From: Spirochaetes bacterium GWF1_51_8
GTDB taxonomy: Bacteria; Spirochaetota; Brevinematia; Brevinematales; GWF1-51-8
DNA length: 64,000 nt
Assembly: GCA_001829415.1 (NCBI GenBank)
Contig: MIBE01000003.1
Location: 3,765 to 67,764 of the forward strand
Direction: 5' to 3'
Shown here: in pieces, positions 25,015-33,866 of the stretch
Position numbering within the stretch: position 1 is the first letter of the stretch
How the letters are laid out: every line of letters begins with the position of its first letter
Program-made: the position numbers and the translations under genes
Notes under the pieces: model-generated
Databases searched by the model: none
What the model saw: the letters and a program-made list of their open reading frames with translations, nothing else
Told to the model about the DNA's origin: nothing

Positions 25015-26352
25015 ATGCGAAAAATAGAAACGCCCAAGATTACCGATCCGGATTTCACTGGCTTGGATGAACTGAAACAAGAAATTGATAAAAATCGAGA
25101 GTTATTGGATAGTCTAAACTATCCGGAATATTTGCATTGGGAGAAGATTCAGTACAAAGAGTTTCAGGGTAGAAGTTCAATCGATGTATGGAAATTATTG
25201 AAAAAGTATAGGGTGATGGAATCGCGGAAAACAATAATTCGCGATGAAAATGGAAAATGTTTTACATGGTTTAAAACTCAAGGGATTGAAAAGTGCCTCA
25301 TTGCATTTGATAGTTCTTTCTCACCTAAATCTATTCAAGAATATTTAATGACTAAAGAGTTTTTTTCCAGTTTAATTGAAGAATCAATCGCATCATCAGT
25401 GTTAGAAGGAGCTAGTACTACAAGAAAAATCGCAAGAGAAATGATACTTACTGAACGAAAACCTCGAGATGTATCCGAGCAAATGATAATAAATAATTAT
25501 AACGCGATGGATAAAATATTAAACGTATATTCGGATATGGAAATAAGTTTAGAAATTCTTTTTGAATTGCATTTCATTCTCACAAATAAAACCTCTCTTC
25601 CGGAAAACGAACAAGGAAAATTCCGCTTAAATGAACATAATATAACGGTTCAAAATACCTTTGATAATGATGTGCTCCACATCCCGCCGAAAATGGAATT
25701 CGTAAGAGATGAGATTAAGAATCTGATAGATACGGCAAATGATAAAATTCCAATCGCGGATAGTATTATTCATCCCATTGTAAAAGCGATCATGCTTCAT
25801 TTTTGGATCGGTTATCTTCACCCGTTTACTGATGGAAACGGACGTTTAGCGCGTGCGATCTTTTATTGGTATCTTCTTAAAAATGGATATCATAAAGTGA
25901 TTTATTTTCCAGTTTCATTATTTCTAAAAAATAGCCCGGCGAAATACAAAAATGCTTATATATATTCTGAAAGAGATGATAATGATCTTACATATTTTAT
26001 TACGTACAATACCAATTCATTAATTTCCTCAAGTTTGATGTATATTAATAAATTAGATAGAATAGAAAAAATTCTGAAAACCGAATTAGACAGTTTCTTG
26101 GCTAAGTACACCTTGAATGAAAGACAAAAAGATTTCATTTTAACAGGACTAGTTGATCCCGATGAAAGGAATTCTTTTAAAAAATATATGAATATATATA
26201 AAATATCGAGGCAGACTGCAATAAAAGATTTGAGATCACTAGAAAGCCAAGGGCTGCTTATCTCAAAAAAAGTTGGGAAAATTGTATATTTTTATCCCGG
26301 GAAAGCAATGAAAAAATCACGAAGCAAAAGAGGCAAAGGATTACCTCAATAA
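25015..26352 (+). CDS. fic: Fic-domain AMP transferase with N-terminal inhibitory motif and C-terminal winged helix
   Basis: Fic enzymes transfer AMP or related groups to protein targets. The 445-residue protein carries the inhibitory helix SVLEGAST (S/TxxxEG type) near residue 130, which keeps class II Fic enzymes off. The complete catalytic loop LHPFTDGNGRLAR lies near residue 268. The last 80 residues (ISRQTAIKDLRSLESQGLLI) form a winged helix-turn-helix, so the protein could bind its own operator. An extra N-terminal DUF4172-like helical region is present. Base use is strongly AT-rich against the neighbouring nfnB, a sign of transfer. It has its own promoter and stands alone. The target is unknown. 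Confidence 0.92.
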   Translation: MRKIETPKITDPDFTGLDELKQEIDKNRELLDSLNYPEYLHWEKIQYKEFQGRSSIDVWKLLKKYRVMESRKTIIRDENGKCFTWFKTQGIEKCLIAFDSSFSPKSIQEYLMTKEFFSSLIEESIASSVLEGASTTRKIAREMILTERKPRDVSEQMIINNYNAMDKILNVYSDMEISLEILFELHFILTNKTSLPENEQGKFRLNEHNITVQNTFDNDVLHIPPKMEFVRDEIKNLIDTANDKIPIADSIIHPIVKAIMLHFWIGYLHPFTDGNGRLARAIFYWYLLKNGYHKVIYFPVSLFLKNSPAKYKNAYIYSERDDNDLTYFITYNTNSLISSSLMYINKLDRIEKILKTELDSFLAKYTLNERQKDFILTGLVDPDERNSFKKYMNIYKISRQTAIKDLRSLESQGLLISKKVGKIVYFYPGKAMKKSRSKRGKGLPQ

Positions 26353-26426
26353 AAATAATCCACTCGCGGGGTTGAAATTATGAAAATCTGTATTATCATA
26401 TATATAGTATGTTTTCAGGAGGCATT

Positions 26427-27767
26427 ATGAAAAAGTCGGGGATTTTGTCTCTATTGGCCGTATTCACGGTCATATTTTTTATCGCGGGATGCGCGATCTT
26501 TGTTCCGATCAATGTTCAGCTCCTTCCGATGAAAGGAAACGGGACTTACACATACAGTAACGCCCAGCTCACCATCGACGGCGGGATGCGTATGCTGAAG
26601 ATGCAGGGCTCCCATTACGAAATGGGTTACGCCTACGGTTACCTTCTCGGCAATGAGATCATCAACACCCTTCAGCATTATGTCTACTGGGTGCTTCTGC
26701 TGAAGTATCCGTTGCAGACCTACGACGATGTGTACAGCTTCCAGGCGAAGTTCGACTGGGACCCGGGCTATTCCAACGAAATGGTCGGGATGCTCGAAGG
26801 TATCTACGCGACCGTTCCCGAAAGCAACCTCATGATCTCTCCGCCCAACGGCGAAGTCCATAAACTGGGTTTGAAGGACCTGATGGTCATCAACACGATC
26901 GGCGACTGGACATGCTCCAGTTTCGCGGCATGGGGCCCGGGCCAGACTACCGGTAACGGCATGCTTCTCGCCCGCAACTTCGACTATTTGGTCGACAGCA
27001 GTTCGATGTGTAAAATGTTCCATATGGTGACGGTCTGCAAGCCTAACGACGGCTCGTACTCATGGGTCGGAGTGGGTGTATGCGGAGTGCTCGGCGCGAT
27101 GACCGGGATGAACCAGTATGGCGTTGCCGGCGTCCTCCACAACACCGATTTCTTCCCTACTACCGACGATTACGGGTATATGGGTCGTCTGTTCGCGCTC
27201 AGAAAGATTTTAGAACTGACCGGGCCTGCTCAGGGTCCTTCGGATGTTGAAACATTGCTCGACGGCTACCCGGCATACTACGGCAACAACATTTTTGTCT
27301 GTTTCAGTAATACGTCACTCCCTCTGAACGATCAAGCCGCTGTGTTCGAGTATGACGGCGACAGTACACAGCCTTCCGGCCGCGCAACCGTCCGTTACGC
27401 TTCCGATAACGCCACCCTTCCGAATAACGCCTATTTCATCCAGAGCTTTAATCTGACAAACTGCATGATCAATGTGAACCATTACCTCAAACGTAAGACT
27501 TCCGCGCCGGGATATACCGACGACAGCGGCGAACGTTACGTCCTCATCCAGCACTACATGACGAACGCCATCCTGAACGACGGCAATGTCACCGAGTCCG
27601 AAGCGAAGAACATTCTGATGTACGTGGACGACTACTTCACTCTCCACAGCGTGATCTTCGAACCGCGTATCGGAAAACTGATTATCTACCTCAACGACAC
27701 CCCGAACAAGACGGCGTGGGAGTGCAAGGAATACAATTACACCTTGACCGATCTATTCAACTGGTAA
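26427..27767 (+). CDS. C45-like Ntn-hydrolase lipoprotein
   Basis: The protein starts at ATG 26427, just after CAGGAGG; the track start at 26409 has no such site. It opens with a lipoprotein signal ending in FFIAGC. The mature part matches the acyl-CoA:6-aminopenicillanate acyltransferase / linear amide hydrolase (C45) pattern. This includes SHYEMGYAYGYLLG near the front and WTCSSFAAWGPG, where the Cys near residue 162 would be the nucleophile freed by self-cleavage. GNGMLLARNFDY and MNQYGVAGVLHN follow. It would be anchored to a membrane and cleave an amide bond of unknown substrate. A terminator follows. Phospholipase B-like is an alternative name for the same fold. Confidence 0.8.
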   Translation: MKKSGILSLLAVFTVIFFIAGCAIFVPINVQLLPMKGNGTYTYSNAQLTIDGGMRMLKMQGSHYEMGYAYGYLLGNEIINTLQHYVYWVLLLKYPLQTYDDVYSFQAKFDWDPGYSNEMVGMLEGIYATVPESNLMISPPNGEVHKLGLKDLMVINTIGDWTCSSFAAWGPGQTTGNGMLLARNFDYLVDSSSMCKMFHMVTVCKPNDGSYSWVGVGVCGVLGAMTGMNQYGVAGVLHNTDFFPTTDDYGYMGRLFALRKILELTGPAQGPSDVETLLDGYPAYYGNNIFVCFSNTSLPLNDQAAVFEYDGDSTQPSGRATVRYASDNATLPNNAYFIQSFNLTNCMINVNHYLKRKTSAPGYTDDSGERYVLIQHYMTNAILNDGNVTESEAKNILMYVDDYFTLHSVIFEPRIGKLIIYLNDTPNKTAWECKEYNYTLTDLFNW

Positions 27768-27785
27768 TCGATTCTAAAACTTTTG

Positions 27786-27815
27786 TCCGGCGGAGCAATC
27801 CGCCGGATTTTTTTA
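27786..27815 (+). terminator. Terminator after the C45-like gene
   Basis: TCCGGCGGA pairs perfectly with TCCGCCGGA around GCAA, followed by seven T. Confidence 0.92.
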
Positions 27816-27871
27816 TGTATTTTTCATGTCACGCCCGCGAGCTATGTATGCCTCCCATTCCCCGCCGTTTG

Positions 27872-27900
27872 TTTACCTTTTTCGCGATTCCCGTTATGAT
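27872..27900 (+). promoter_or_regulatory. Promoter of pabBC
   Basis: TTTACC, a 17-base spacer and TATGAT lie 20 bp before the pabB start. Each box is one or two bases from consensus. Confidence 0.5.
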
Positions 27901-27920
27901 ACCCCGAGGTGCGTTTTTAC

Positions 27921-29054
27921 ATGACAACCGGTATCGATTTCCGTTTTTACTTTTCGCCCGATAGAATAGCCGTGCCGTTCGGGCTTTCCGCTCCGATAAA
28001 AGTGTTCCGTTGTACGCGGGAGACGGATTTAACGGAGCTTTTCCGCGCGCTCGAAACGGAGAGCAGTGCGGGGCGTTGGGTTGCGGGATATCTCTCCTAC
28101 GAGGCGGGTTACCTATTCGAGGAAAGGCTGCGCGGGTATGCGCCGTCCGGCGAACTGGGGCTTTTCGCGGTCTTCGATGCACCCGGGGAAATCACGGCTG
28201 TACCGTCAGCCCGGGATTACACATTCGGATGGGGCGGCGCGGATTTGTCCCGTGAGGTCTATGAGAAGAAGGTCGAGAGGATACGCGGGTATCTCCGTGA
28301 CGGCGATATCTACCAGGCGAACTTTACGTTCAAGGGAAAGTTCCGTATCGAGGGCGGCAGGCAGGGCTTTTTCGACTACCTCTTCCGCAGGCAGAACCCG
28401 GGATACGCCGCGTATCTCAAAACCGGCGGGCGGGAAATCCTGTCGCTGTCGCCGGAATTGTTCTTTCACCTGAAGGACGGGACTGTCCGGATGAAGCCGA
28501 TGAAGGGGACGATCCGCCGGGGCGATACTCCCGCGGAGGATATAGACCTGCGGAACCGGCTCCGCGCCGACGAGAAAAACCTCGCGGAGAACCTGATGAT
28601 CGTCGATTTGATCCGGAACGATGTTTCGAGGATCGGGCGGAATGTCCGTGTGGAGAAGTCGTTCGAGATAGAGGAATACCCGACCCTTTATCAAATGACC
28701 TCGACCGTCGCGGCGGATATCGCGCCCGGAACCTCATATTTCGATGTCTTCGCGGCGCTTTTCCCATGCGGCTCGATCACCGGCGCGCCGAAAATTCGCG
28801 CGATGGAGATTATCCGTGAGACGGAACTTGGGCCGAGGGGTATCTACACGGGCGCTATCGGCTGGATCGCGCCGTGGGGGGAGATGATGTTCAATGTCGC
28901 GATCAGGACGCTTGTGATCGAGAACGGGGCGGGCGAAATCGGGGTCGGGAGCGGGATAGTCTACGACTCAGTGCCGGACGCCGAGTATGACGAATGTCTC
29001 CTGAAAGCCGAGTTTCTCAATTCCGCCGAGAGGGAGGGAGACCATGCCGGATAA
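27921..29054 (+). CDS. pabB: Aminodeoxychorismate synthase component I
   Basis: PabB turns chorismate and ammonia into 4-amino-4-deoxychorismate for folate synthesis. The protein has the chorismate-binding core: SYEAGYLFE at the front, REVYEKKVERIRGYLRDGDI then YQANFT, MKPMKGTIRRG, LIRNDVSRIG and the signature SITGAPKIRAMEII. ATG 27921 is chosen over GTG 27909 because GAGGTG lies at a usable distance. The PIKGT-type motif reads MKPMKGT, and the Lys that marks aminodeoxychorismate synthase is present. The pabC gene overlaps the end by 11 bp. The glutamine amidotransferase PabA is not in the window. Anthranilate synthase is the main alternative, made unlikely by pabC. Confidence 0.92.
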   Translation: MTTGIDFRFYFSPDRIAVPFGLSAPIKVFRCTRETDLTELFRALETESSAGRWVAGYLSYEAGYLFEERLRGYAPSGELGLFAVFDAPGEITAVPSARDYTFGWGGADLSREVYEKKVERIRGYLRDGDIYQANFTFKGKFRIEGGRQGFFDYLFRRQNPGYAAYLKTGGREILSLSPELFFHLKDGTVRMKPMKGTIRRGDTPAEDIDLRNRLRADEKNLAENLMIVDLIRNDVSRIGRNVRVEKSFEIEEYPTLYQMTSTVAADIAPGTSYFDVFAALFPCGSITGAPKIRAMEIIRETELGPRGIYTGAIGWIAPWGEMMFNVAIRTLVIENGAGEIGVGSGIVYDSVPDAEYDECLLKAEFLNSAEREGDHAG

Positions 29055-29679
29055 CATCGAATTTTCTATTCTGGAGTCGATACTTTGGAAAGAGGGCGAG
29101 TTTACCCTTCTCGAGTACCATCTCCGCCGGATGAAAAACTCCGCCACCGAGTTCGGCTTCCTGTTCAGGGAGGAAGACTTCTACGGCACGCTCGACAGGA
29201 TATGCCGTGACGGCTGTGATCACGGGACTCCGGCAAAGGTGCGGATATTCCTTTCCCGCGAGGGTACGATGCGAGGCGACGCCGAACACATTGTCCCCAT
29301 CCTCTCGCGCGAGGTGAAGGTCTGGCAGACGCCTATCGATCCGGATAACAAATTCCTCTATCACAAAACCACCGTCCGTGACCATTACCGTGAAGCCTCC
29401 GAAGTACTCGCGGACAATGGGTATGCCGATATCCTTTTTTTCAACAAGCGGGGCGAGATGACCGAGGGGACGCGCGCGAATTTCTTCTGGCGCGAGGGGG
29501 AAGCCCTTTACACGCCCCCGGTGATCTGCGGACTTCTGCCGGGTACCTACCGCGCGAGCCTGCTCGACCTCGGTATCGTGCGTGAGAAAGTTATCCCTTA
29601 CAGCGGCCTTGCCCATGCGGATAAAATCTTTATCGGGAACTCCGTGCGCGGGCTGATCGAAGTTAATGTGTTGACCTGA
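29044..29679 (+). CDS. pabC: Aminodeoxychorismate lyase, class IV PLP enzyme
   Basis: PabC splits aminodeoxychorismate to p-aminobenzoate and pyruvate, the step after PabB. The 211-residue protein has the class IV aminotransferase pattern: the PLP lysine in FLYHKTTVRDHY, then GEMTEGTRANFFW and the later PPVICGLLPGTYR. GGAGGGAG precedes the ATG, which lies inside the pabB 3' end, so the two are translationally coupled. It is shorter than many PabC proteins (about 270) because the N-terminal region is compact. A branched-chain aminotransferase is ruled unlikely by the PabB partner. Confidence 0.88.
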   Translation: MPDNIEFSILESILWKEGEFTLLEYHLRRMKNSATEFGFLFREEDFYGTLDRICRDGCDHGTPAKVRIFLSREGTMRGDAEHIVPILSREVKVWQTPIDPDNKFLYHKTTVRDHYREASEVLADNGYADILFFNKRGEMTEGTRANFFWREGEALYTPPVICGLLPGTYRASLLDLGIVREKVIPYSGLAHADKIFIGNSVRGLIEVNVLT

Positions 29680-29791
29680 GAATTCCTAGTAGTTTCTCTC
29701 CTGTTATACAAACTAATGTTCATAAAGAAGGCTCTATTTTAAAAAGTAAAACAGTCGGAATAGTTTGTTTGTGAAAAATTGCACTTTTTGC

Positions 29792-29819
29792 TTGCGTTTT
29801 TTATTTTTTGCTTTATTAT
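29792..29819 (+). promoter_or_regulatory. Promoter of the sulfhydrogenase operon
   Basis: TTGCGT followed by a T run, a 16-base spacer and TATTAT lie about 109 bp before hydB. The -35 region is the same TTGCGTTTTTT found at gdhA and at the kinase gene at 46.6 kb. Confidence 0.5.
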
Positions 29820-29879
29820 TTACGTGCGAATAGCTAGTCCTCTTATCAACAATCGAGAATAATGAAAAGGGGACAAGTA

Positions 29880-29918
29880 ATCATTTCCATTACTATTCTA
29901 TTGAAATGATCACAAGTG
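29880..29918 (+). repeat. Family B-related hairpin in the hydB leader
   Basis: ATCATTTC pairs with GAAATGAT across 15 bases, and GAAATGATCACAAGTG matches 15 of 16 bases of the family B copy at 55.2 kb. It ends about 10 bases before the hydB start and overlaps the GTGAGGTG ribosome binding region. It may be a partial repeat now serving as a leader structure. Confidence 0.5.
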
Positions 29919-29927
29919 AGGTGTGAT

Positions 29928-30962
29928 ATGAAAAATGTTATTCTGCGTAAATCCCGTCTAAACGATTTTATTTCCATCCTCGCGACAATGGAGAAGGTGA
30001 TGGCGCCGGTCGCCAAAGGCCCGAAGCATTTCGCGTTTGAGGAAGTGAAATCGGCTAAGGAAATTTCGCTCAATTACATCCCGACCATTCTGCCCCCGAA
30101 AAAATACTTCATGCCGCAGCACGAGACCCTTCTGGAATACGACACCCGTGAGGGCCAGAAGATGCGCGCGGTGGCCGAAGTGGAGAAGATTGTCCTGTTC
30201 GGGGTGCATACCTGCGATCTCGCGGGGGTGCAATGCCTTAATATCGTGTTCTCCGACCGTCCGAAAGACCTGAACTACCTGATCCGCAAGAACAAGATCG
30301 CGATCATCGGGTTCGAGTGCAATTTCTACTGCGACGAGGACGCAAGTTGCGGACTGATGGGCAACTATCTGCCGAAGGGCGGGTACGATATGTTTTTTAC
30401 CGACATCGGGGACTATTTTTTCGTGCATGTCAATACCCAGCTTGGCGAGGAACTGATGAACAAGACCGGGGTGCATGAAGAGGCGCGGATGGAGCATATG
30501 AACGCGCTCGAGGCGCTGCGTGAGAAGAAAAAGACGATCTTCAAGAACGAGGTCGATGTCGATAAAAACATGATTCCCGAGCTGTTCAAGAAGGGTTTCG
30601 ACAGCAAGGTCTGGGACGATCTCGGCGAACGCTGTATCTCGTGCGGGAACTGTACCAATGTCTGTCCCACCTGCTACTGTTTCGACGTATACGACGATCC
30701 GGACTTCGGGGCCAAGACCGGTAAGCGTATCCGGGTCTGGGACTCCTGCCAGAACGAGCCGTTCGCGAAAGTGGCCGGTGGCGAGAGTTTCCGTTCGCTC
30801 CGTAAGGACAGAAAGCGTCACCGGTTCAACCGGAAGTTCCGTTACCCGGTAGAGCGTTACGGCAAGTTCTTCTGCACCGGGTGCGGACGCTGTACGCGTG
30901 TTTGTATGGCCAGGATAAACCTGAAAGATACTATTAGATCTCTGGCGAAGGAGTATAAATAA
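29928..30962 (+). CDS. hydB: Sulfhydrogenase beta subunit, 4Fe-4S electron transfer
   Basis: This is the iron-sulfur subunit of the group 3b cytoplasmic [NiFe] hydrogenase, which passes electrons between the gamma flavin subunit and the delta small subunit. Two complete 4Fe-4S motifs lie near the C-terminus: CISCGNCTNVCPTC and CTGCGRCTRVCM. The N-terminal 200 residues match the HydB/AsrA-like fold, including ILFGVHTCDLAG-type and FECNFYCDEDASC segments. ATG 29928 follows GAGGTG; the track's GTG at 29916 is less likely. The gene order beta-gamma-delta-alpha is the same as in Pyrococcus hydrogenase I. The gamma gene overlaps by one base. Confidence 0.92.
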   Translation: MKNVILRKSRLNDFISILATMEKVMAPVAKGPKHFAFEEVKSAKEISLNYIPTILPPKKYFMPQHETLLEYDTREGQKMRAVAEVEKIVLFGVHTCDLAGVQCLNIVFSDRPKDLNYLIRKNKIAIIGFECNFYCDEDASCGLMGNYLPKGGYDMFFTDIGDYFFVHVNTQLGEELMNKTGVHEEARMEHMNALEALREKKKTIFKNEVDVDKNMIPELFKKGFDSKVWDDLGERCISCGNCTNVCPTCYCFDVYDDPDFGAKTGKRIRVWDSCQNEPFAKVAGGESFRSLRKDRKRHRFNRKFRYPVERYGKFFCTGCGRCTRVCMARINLKDTIRSLAKEYK

Positions 30963-31804
30963 TGGAAAAAATGAATATCAACCGTTCGGCATATAGAATC
31001 AAGGAAGCGAAAATCCTCAGTGCGAGAATGCTGACCGACACTGAAAAGCTGTTCGATATCGCGCTCCAGAACGGCGAAAGCCTCGACTACGAACCGGGAC
31101 AGTTCGCGGAAGTGTCGATTTTCGGGGTAGGCGAAGCGCCTATTTCGATCTGCTCGTCGCCTACGAAACGGGGCTCGTTCGAGCTCTGTGTCCGCGCGGT
31201 GGGCGAAGGCCGTTTCACGAACGCGATGCACAAGATGGAAGCGGGTGACGATATCGGAATCAGAGGCCCGTTCGGGGTAGGCTTCCCGGTGCAGATGTTC
31301 GAGGGGAACGATTTGATGCTGGTCGCCGGAGGGCTGGGGATCGCTCCGCTCCGTTCGCTCATCAACTATGTCCTCGATAACCGCCGCGATTTCGGCAAAG
31401 TAAACATCCTGCTGGGATGTAAAACGCCGCTCAATATGCTTTTCGGCGATGAGATCGAGACATGGCAGACCAGAATGGATATCAACTTCAGTTGTACGGT
31501 GGACAAGGGCGCGCCCGATTGGAAGGGGAATGTCGGATTGATCACATCGCTCATCCCTGGTGTCGACCTCGACCCCGCGAACACCTACGCGGTGGTGGTA
31601 GGCCCGCCCATCATGTATAAATTCGTCATCAAGGAACTGACCGGTAAAAAAATACCCGATAACAGGATACTCGTCTCTCTCGAACGCCACATGAAATGCG
31701 GGCTCGGGAAATGCGGGCATTGCCAGATTCACAATATCTACTGCTGTCAGGACGGGCCCGTGTTCGTCTATGAAAGAATTAAAGACCTGAAGGGGGCGAT
31801 CTGA
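30962..31804 (+). CDS. hydG: Sulfhydrogenase gamma subunit, FAD/NAD(P)-binding
   Basis: The 280-residue flavoprotein exchanges electrons with NAD(P)H. It has the FAD-binding APISICSSP, a phosphate-binding GIRGPFGVGFP, the nucleotide-binding GGLGIAPLRSLI, and a C-terminal 2Fe-2S cluster site MKCGLGKCGHCQIHNIYCC. It belongs to the ferredoxin-NADP reductase family in the form found in group 3b hydrogenases. Its start overlaps the beta stop in TAATG, and its stop overlaps the delta start in TGATG, so translation is coupled through the operon. NADPH preference is typical for the family but cannot be read from the sequence. Confidence 0.92.
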   Translation: MEKMNINRSAYRIKEAKILSARMLTDTEKLFDIALQNGESLDYEPGQFAEVSIFGVGEAPISICSSPTKRGSFELCVRAVGEGRFTNAMHKMEAGDDIGIRGPFGVGFPVQMFEGNDLMLVAGGLGIAPLRSLINYVLDNRRDFGKVNILLGCKTPLNMLFGDEIETWQTRMDINFSCTVDKGAPDWKGNVGLITSLIPGVDLDPANTYAVVVGPPIMYKFVIKELTGKKIPDNRILVSLERHMKCGLGKCGHCQIHNIYCCQDGPVFVYERIKDLKGAI

Positions 31805-32544
31805 TGAGAAAACCAAAAATCGCGTTTTTCGACTTCGCTTGCTGTGAAGGATGCCAGCTGCAGGTAGCTAATCTGGGAGAAGCGCTTCTCGATATTCTGG
31901 AAGCGGTGGATGTGGTGGAATTCCGCGAGGTCATGTCCGAGAAATGGACGCAGAGTTTCGATATCGCGGTGATCGAGGGAAGCATCACGACCCAGCACGC
32001 TGTCGAACGGATTAAAGAGATACGCGGGCGTTCGCAGATACTGATCGCCTACGGCTCGTGCGCCACGATCGGCGGCGTCAACGGTATGAAAAACAACTAC
32101 CCCCTCGAAGATATCCGCCGTTATGTCTACAACGACAACGCCGAGTTCTTCGATACCATTCCCACCCGCGCGGTGCATCAGGTGGTCAACGTCGACTATT
32201 ATGTCAACGGCTGTCCGATCTACCCGCCGGAATTCATCGCGGTGCTCAAGGCCGCGCTCGCGGGACTGCCGTACCATGTCCCGGATAATGCCGTCTGCGT
32301 GGAGTGCAAGCTGAACGAAAATGTCTGCATGTACGAGCGCGGGCTGACCTGTGCCGGGCCGATTACCCGTTCGGGATGCAACTCATGGTGTGTCAATAAC
32401 GGCAACATCTGCTACGGGTGCCGCGGCATGATGTCCAATCCCAACGAAACCGGGTTTCAGGAAGTCCTGAAAAAGTACGATATCACGGTGGACCTCATCA
32501 TGAACAAGATGAACATGTATAATAAATGCCGGGAGATTAAATAA
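31804..32544 (+). CDS. hydD: Sulfhydrogenase delta subunit, [NiFe] hydrogenase small subunit
   Basis: The 246-residue small subunit carries three iron-sulfur clusters that wire the active site to the beta subunit. The proximal cluster ligands are in FDFACCEGCQ, YGSCATIGG and VNGCPIYPPEF. Further Cys-rich segments (CVECKLNENVCMYERG, CNSWCVNNGNICYGC) hold the other clusters. No Tat signal is present, as expected for a cytoplasmic enzyme. It is tightly coupled to the genes on both sides. F420-reducing hydrogenase small subunit is the nearest alternative, excluded by the gamma and beta partners. Confidence 0.93.
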   Translation: MRKPKIAFFDFACCEGCQLQVANLGEALLDILEAVDVVEFREVMSEKWTQSFDIAVIEGSITTQHAVERIKEIRGRSQILIAYGSCATIGGVNGMKNNYPLEDIRRYVYNDNAEFFDTIPTRAVHQVVNVDYYVNGCPIYPPEFIAVLKAALAGLPYHVPDNAVCVECKLNENVCMYERGLTCAGPITRSGCNSWCVNNGNICYGCRGMMSNPNETGFQEVLKKYDITVDLIMNKMNMYNKCREIK

Positions 32545-33866
32545 TGGGAAAAAATATAAATATTAACGTGGAATACCTGACCCGTGTAGAGGGTCACGGG
32601 AATATCGTGGTGAATGTGAACGACGGGAAGCTCGAGCAGTGCATGCTGGAGATCGTCGAAAGCCCCCGTTTCTTCGAGGGGATGCTCCGGGGGCGCTCTA
32701 TCTTCGAAGCCCAGCATATCACCTCGCGTATCTGCGGCATCTGCGCCTGCGGCCACACTCTCGCGTCGATACAGGCCGCCGAGGACGCTATCGGCTTCAC
32801 TCCCAGCAAGCAGACTATCGAGTTACGCAAACTGCTCCTGCATTTGGAAAACCTCGACAGCCATATCCTGCATATCTATCTTCTTGTCGCGCCCGACCTT
32901 CTCGGGGTAAAGAGTTTTGTGCCGTTAATCGATTCCCATAATAAAGTAGTCCGCCGTGCGCTTCGGATGAAGAAAACAATCAACGACGTCTGCGACATTC
33001 TTGCCGGGCGGCATATCCACCCGATATCGAGTATTGTCGGAGGGTGGACGAAGCTGCCGAGGGAAAAAGACCTTGACGCGATGCTCGCGCTGTTGACCGG
33101 GATGATTCCCGATATGAACGCGACTGTCGAGCTCGCGGCGTCGCTCAAGTTTCCCGAGTTTCAGCGCGAGACCGAGTATGTGGCGCTGGTCAGCGACGAC
33201 GCCGAGTACCCGCTGCTGATGGGCGATGTCGGTTCCACCGACGGCGTGCGGATGAACAAGAAGGATTATAAGAAGATCACGAACGAATTTATAGTGCCGC
33301 ATTCTTCCGCGAAGCACGCGAAGCTGAGCCGCGCCTCTTACGCGGTGGGCGCTCTCGCGCGTTTCAACCTGAACGCCGGCAAGCTCCGCAAGGAAGCAAA
33401 AGGGATCGCCGACGCTATCGGCCTTAAGCCTATCTGCGTCAATCCCTACCTGAATACCGCCGCTCAGCTTGTCGAATGCGTGCATTGTCTCTATGAAGCG
33501 ATCGACATCCTGACCCGTTTCAAGGAAAAGGGCGTCGACCATTCAGAAGCGATTGTGGTCGGGCTGAACGAGCAGAAGAAGGTCAAGATCAAACCCGGGT
33601 TAGGGGTGGGAGCGGTCGAAGTCCCGCGCGGCATCCTTTTCCACAGCTACGAGGTGGATGAGAAGGGCTTGATTGTCAACGCCAACTGCATCATCCCCAC
33701 CGGGCAGAACTGCAACAATATCGAGCGCGATATGCAGAAGCTCGTCCCCGAGATCATGGAGAAGAAGGAAGAGGAAATCACTCTCGCTCTCGAGATGCTT
33801 GTCCGCGCTTACGACCCGTGCATCTCCTGCTCGGCGCATTTTTTGGATGTAAAATTTGTTAAATAA
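32544..33866 (+). CDS. hydA: Sulfhydrogenase alpha subunit, [NiFe] hydrogenase large subunit
   Basis: This subunit holds the NiFe(CN)2CO site that makes or oxidises H2. Both nickel-binding motifs are intact: RICGIC at about residue 62 with RVEGHGNIV before it, and DPCISCSAH at the C-terminus. After the His there is a short tail, FLDVKFVK, which the maturation protease should remove; the protease gene overlaps the end. The 440 residues match group 3b. A GGGAG site lies before the ATG, which overlaps the delta stop. Group 3b enzymes are NADP-linked, reversible, and may reduce polysulfide. Confidence 0.95.
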   Translation: MGKNININVEYLTRVEGHGNIVVNVNDGKLEQCMLEIVESPRFFEGMLRGRSIFEAQHITSRICGICACGHTLASIQAAEDAIGFTPSKQTIELRKLLLHLENLDSHILHIYLLVAPDLLGVKSFVPLIDSHNKVVRRALRMKKTINDVCDILAGRHIHPISSIVGGWTKLPREKDLDAMLALLTGMIPDMNATVELAASLKFPEFQRETEYVALVSDDAEYPLLMGDVGSTDGVRMNKKDYKKITNEFIVPHSSAKHAKLSRASYAVGALARFNLNAGKLRKEAKGIADAIGLKPICVNPYLNTAAQLVECVHCLYEAIDILTRFKEKGVDHSEAIVVGLNEQKKVKIKPGLGVGAVEVPRGILFHSYEVDEKGLIVNANCIIPTGQNCNNIERDMQKLVPEIMEKKEEEITLALEMLVRAYDPCISCSAHFLDVKFVK

